Shown: positions 32,191 through 33,797 of the stretch, in pieces | Layout: every line of letters begins with the position of its first letter | Numbering within the stretch: the first letter of the stretch is position 1 | Origin: Alphaproteobacteria bacterium | GTDB taxonomy: Bacteria; Pseudomonadota; Alphaproteobacteria; Acetobacterales; Acetobacteraceae | Direction of reading: 5' to 3' | NCBI GenBank assembly: GCA_026400845.1 | Contig: JAPLOH010000093.1 | Coordinates: 1-33,797, forward strand | Length of the DNA stretch: 33,797 bases | Position numbers and translations under genes: made by a program | The notes under the pieces: generated by a model | What the model saw: the letters and a program-made list of their open reading frames with translations, nothing else | The model's database searches: none | What the model was told of the DNA's origin: nothing

Positions 32191-33797
32191 ATGTCCTACA
32201 ACGTGGGCGACCTGGTCGCCGAATTCCTCTCCGCCATCAACGTCGATACCGTGTTCGGCATCGTCTCCGTCCACAACATCCCGATGCTCGACGGCATCGG
32301 CCGGCGCAACACCATCCGCTTCGTGATGGCCCGCGGCGAGGCCGGCGCCTCCCACATGGCCGACGGCTACGCCCGCACCACCGGCAAGCTCGGCGTGCTG
32401 TTCTCCTCCACCGGGCCGGGCGCGGCCAACGCGGTGCCGGGCCTGGTGGAGGCCGGCTTCGCCGCCTCACCGGTGCTCCACATCACCGGCCAGACCGGCA
32501 CCAAGTTCATCGGCCGCGGCATGGGCACCGCGCATGAAGTGCCGGACCAGATCGGCATGCTGCGCTCCGTCAGCAAGGCGGCCTTCCAGATCCTCTCCGC
32601 CCAGCAGGCCCTCGGCATCCTCACCCAGGCCGCCGTCACCGCGCTCAGCGCCCCGCGCGGCCCGGTGAGCGTGGAAATCCCGATCGACGTGCAGCGCACC
32701 CCGATCGCCCGTCCCGCCGCGCTCGATACGCTGGAACTCATCCTGCCGCCCCCGCTGGTGCCCTCCGAAGCCGCGCTCGACGCGCTGGCCGAGCACGTCC
32801 GCAAGGCCAAACGCCCGATACTGTGGCTGGGCGCCGGCGCCCGCGAGGCCGCCGCCCCCGCCCGCAAGCTGCTCGACATGGGCTTCGGCATGGTCACCTC
32901 CTGGGCCGGCCGCGGCACCATCGAGGAGGACCATCCCCGCAACCTCGGCGGCCTCAACGGCAACGGCGTGCCGGCGGTGCAGGCGTTCTATGCCCAGTCC
33001 GACCTCATGCTGGTCGCCGCCTCGCGCCTGCGCGGTCATGAAACGGCGGAGTTCAACGTCAAACTGCCCGCCAATCTCGTGCAGATCGACATCGACCCCA
33101 CTGCCGAGGGCCGCACCTATCCCTGCACGATGTTCGTCAACGGCGACGTGACGCTGGTGCTGGAGGGCCTCGCCAAGCGCCTGGCCGGCTGGGCGCCCGA
33201 GCCCGGCTACCAGGACGCCTTCGCCGCCATGAAGCGCCAGGCCCGGGCCGATTTCGCCGCCACCATGGGCCCCTACGCCACCTTCCCCGCCGACCTCCGC
33301 GCCGCTTTGCCGCGGGACACGGTGTGGGCGCGCGACATCACCATCAACCACTCCACCTGGGGCAACCGCCTGTTCGACCTCTACGGCCCGCGCGACAGCG
33401 TCTACCCGATCGGCGCGGCCATCGGCGCCGGCCTCGGGCTCGGCATCGGCGCCGCCATCGGCGCGCCCGGCCGCCGCACCGTGATGATGACCGGCGACGG
33501 CGGCTTCTTCCTCACCATCGCCGAGCTATGGACGGCCGTGCAGGACAAGGTGGACATCACCATCCTCGTGATGAACGACCGCGGCTACGGCGTCATCAAG
33601 CACATCCAGAACGCGCTCTACGGCGAGCGCAACTTCTTCGCCGATCTCACCGGGCCGGATTTCAGCAAACTCGCCGATCTCGCGGGGATTCCGTATTTCC
33701 GGGTGGATCGCGCCGAGGCGTTCGGCGCCACGGTCGCCGATGCCGGGCGCGCGCCGGGGCCGTCGCTGGTGGAGGTGGACATGACGGCGATCGGCAC
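32191..33797 (+). CDS. Thiamine-diphosphate-dependent enzyme (acetolactate synthase-like), 3' end cut
   Basis: 535 residues seen; the family is about 545-600, so only a short tail is missing. Three domains: pyrimidine-binding (1-170, with the glutamate Glu50 in RGEAGASHMADGYAR), central (about 190-330), and pyrophosphate-binding, with GDGG at 435-438 and Asn462 in NDRGYG coordinating magnesium. Such enzymes decarboxylate 2-oxoacids or ligate them: acetolactate synthase, benzoylformate decarboxylase, oxalyl-CoA decarboxylase, glyoxylate carboligase. I cannot say which. ATG 32191 has AAGGGA upstream. Copy B of the repeat separates it from the FAD oxidoreductase, so it probably has its own promoter, within or after the repeat. 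Confidence 0.92.
   Translation, partial: MSYNVGDLVAEFLSAINVDTVFGIVSVHNIPMLDGIGRRNTIRFVMARGEAGASHMADGYARTTGKLGVLFSSTGPGAANAVPGLVEAGFAASPVLHITGQTGTKFIGRGMGTAHEVPDQIGMLRSVSKAAFQILSAQQALGILTQAAVTALSAPRGPVSVEIPIDVQRTPIARPAALDTLELILPPPLVPSEAALDALAEHVRKAKRPILWLGAGAREAAAPARKLLDMGFGMVTSWAGRGTIEEDHPRNLGGLNGNGVPAVQAFYAQSDLMLVAASRLRGHETAEFNVKLPANLVQIDIDPTAEGRTYPCTMFVNGDVTLVLEGLAKRLAGWAPEPGYQDAFAAMKRQARADFAATMGPYATFPADLRAALPRDTVWARDITINHSTWGNRLFDLYGPRDSVYPIGAAIGAGLGLGIGAAIGAPGRRTVMMTGDGGFFLTIAELWTAVQDKVDITILVMNDRGYGVIKHIQNALYGERNFFADLTGPDFSKLADLAGIPYFRVDRAEAFGATVADAGRAPGPSLVEVDMTAIG

Noticed and set aside
1-33797. CRISPR array, tRNA, rRNA, prophage or replication origin
   Set aside because: No regular spaced repeats, cloverleaf sequences, phage structural genes or iteron/DnaA-box clusters were noticed. 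A covariance-model scan was not possible here.

Overview
This is about 33.8 kb of very GC-rich DNA with alphaproteobacterial character, most likely an acetic-acid-bacteria relative (Rhodospirillales/Acetobacteraceae). That placement is by eye: codon use, the metK-trmB pair at the left edge, and A/T-rich palindromic intergenic repeats that stand out from the background. No rRNA, tRNA, CRISPR array, prophage or intact insertion sequence was seen.

Layout. (1) 1-1132: the 3' end of metK and then trmB, which overlaps it and has no ordinary start codon. This is core genome. (2) 1251-6753: MFS permease, amidase, a frameshifted BisC/DMSO-reductase-type molybdoenzyme, and a small NTF2-like protein. 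(3) 6842-17320: two divergent transcription units. Leftward are a Rieske oxygenase and a class III (CaiB-type) CoA-transferase. Rightward are seven tightly packed genes, three junctions being 4-base ATGA overlaps: class II aldolase-like, acyl-CoA dehydrogenase, NDP-forming acyl-CoA synthetase, CaiD-like hydratase, zinc alcohol dehydrogenase, enolase-superfamily enzyme, and beta-hydroxyacid dehydrogenase. (4) 17363-23205, all leftward: an acyltransferase fragment, hutU, hutH, a broken Baeyer-Villiger-type monooxygenase and a short-chain dehydrogenase. (5) 23611-25642: an exported ankyrin protein beside a transposase relic, and an Ada-type alkylation-repair protein. (6) 25818-33797: AMP-forming acyl-CoA synthetase, a lipoprotein, an ornithine-cyclodeaminase/ketimine-reductase family enzyme, acyl-CoA dehydrogenase, a DUF5662 protein, an FAD amine oxidoreductase with a shifted C-terminus, and a thiamine-diphosphate enzyme cut by the window edge.

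How it fits together. Most genes are catabolic, built on CoA-thioester chemistry plus oxidation of amino and hydroxy acids. Region 3 is the best candidate for an undescribed pathway. It has carnitine-pathway-like CoA enzymes (CaiB and CaiD types) beside a betaine-type Rieske oxygenase and acid-sugar-type enzymes, two of which lack textbook catalytic residues. The substrate cannot be read from the sequence. No dedicated transcriptional regulator was found; the only recognisable DNA-binding domain is the AraC-type domain inside Ada.

Decay is a theme: a probable 4-base slippage loss, a pair of indels in one monooxygenase, a G-run shift, a 21-bp in-frame duplication in hutU, a 14-bp minisatellite made of a gene's own stop region, and gene relics. 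The most distinctive non-coding structure is a family of about 125-135 bp compound palindromes directly after stop codons at 27381-27505 and 32028-32161, with a half copy at 24572-24607.
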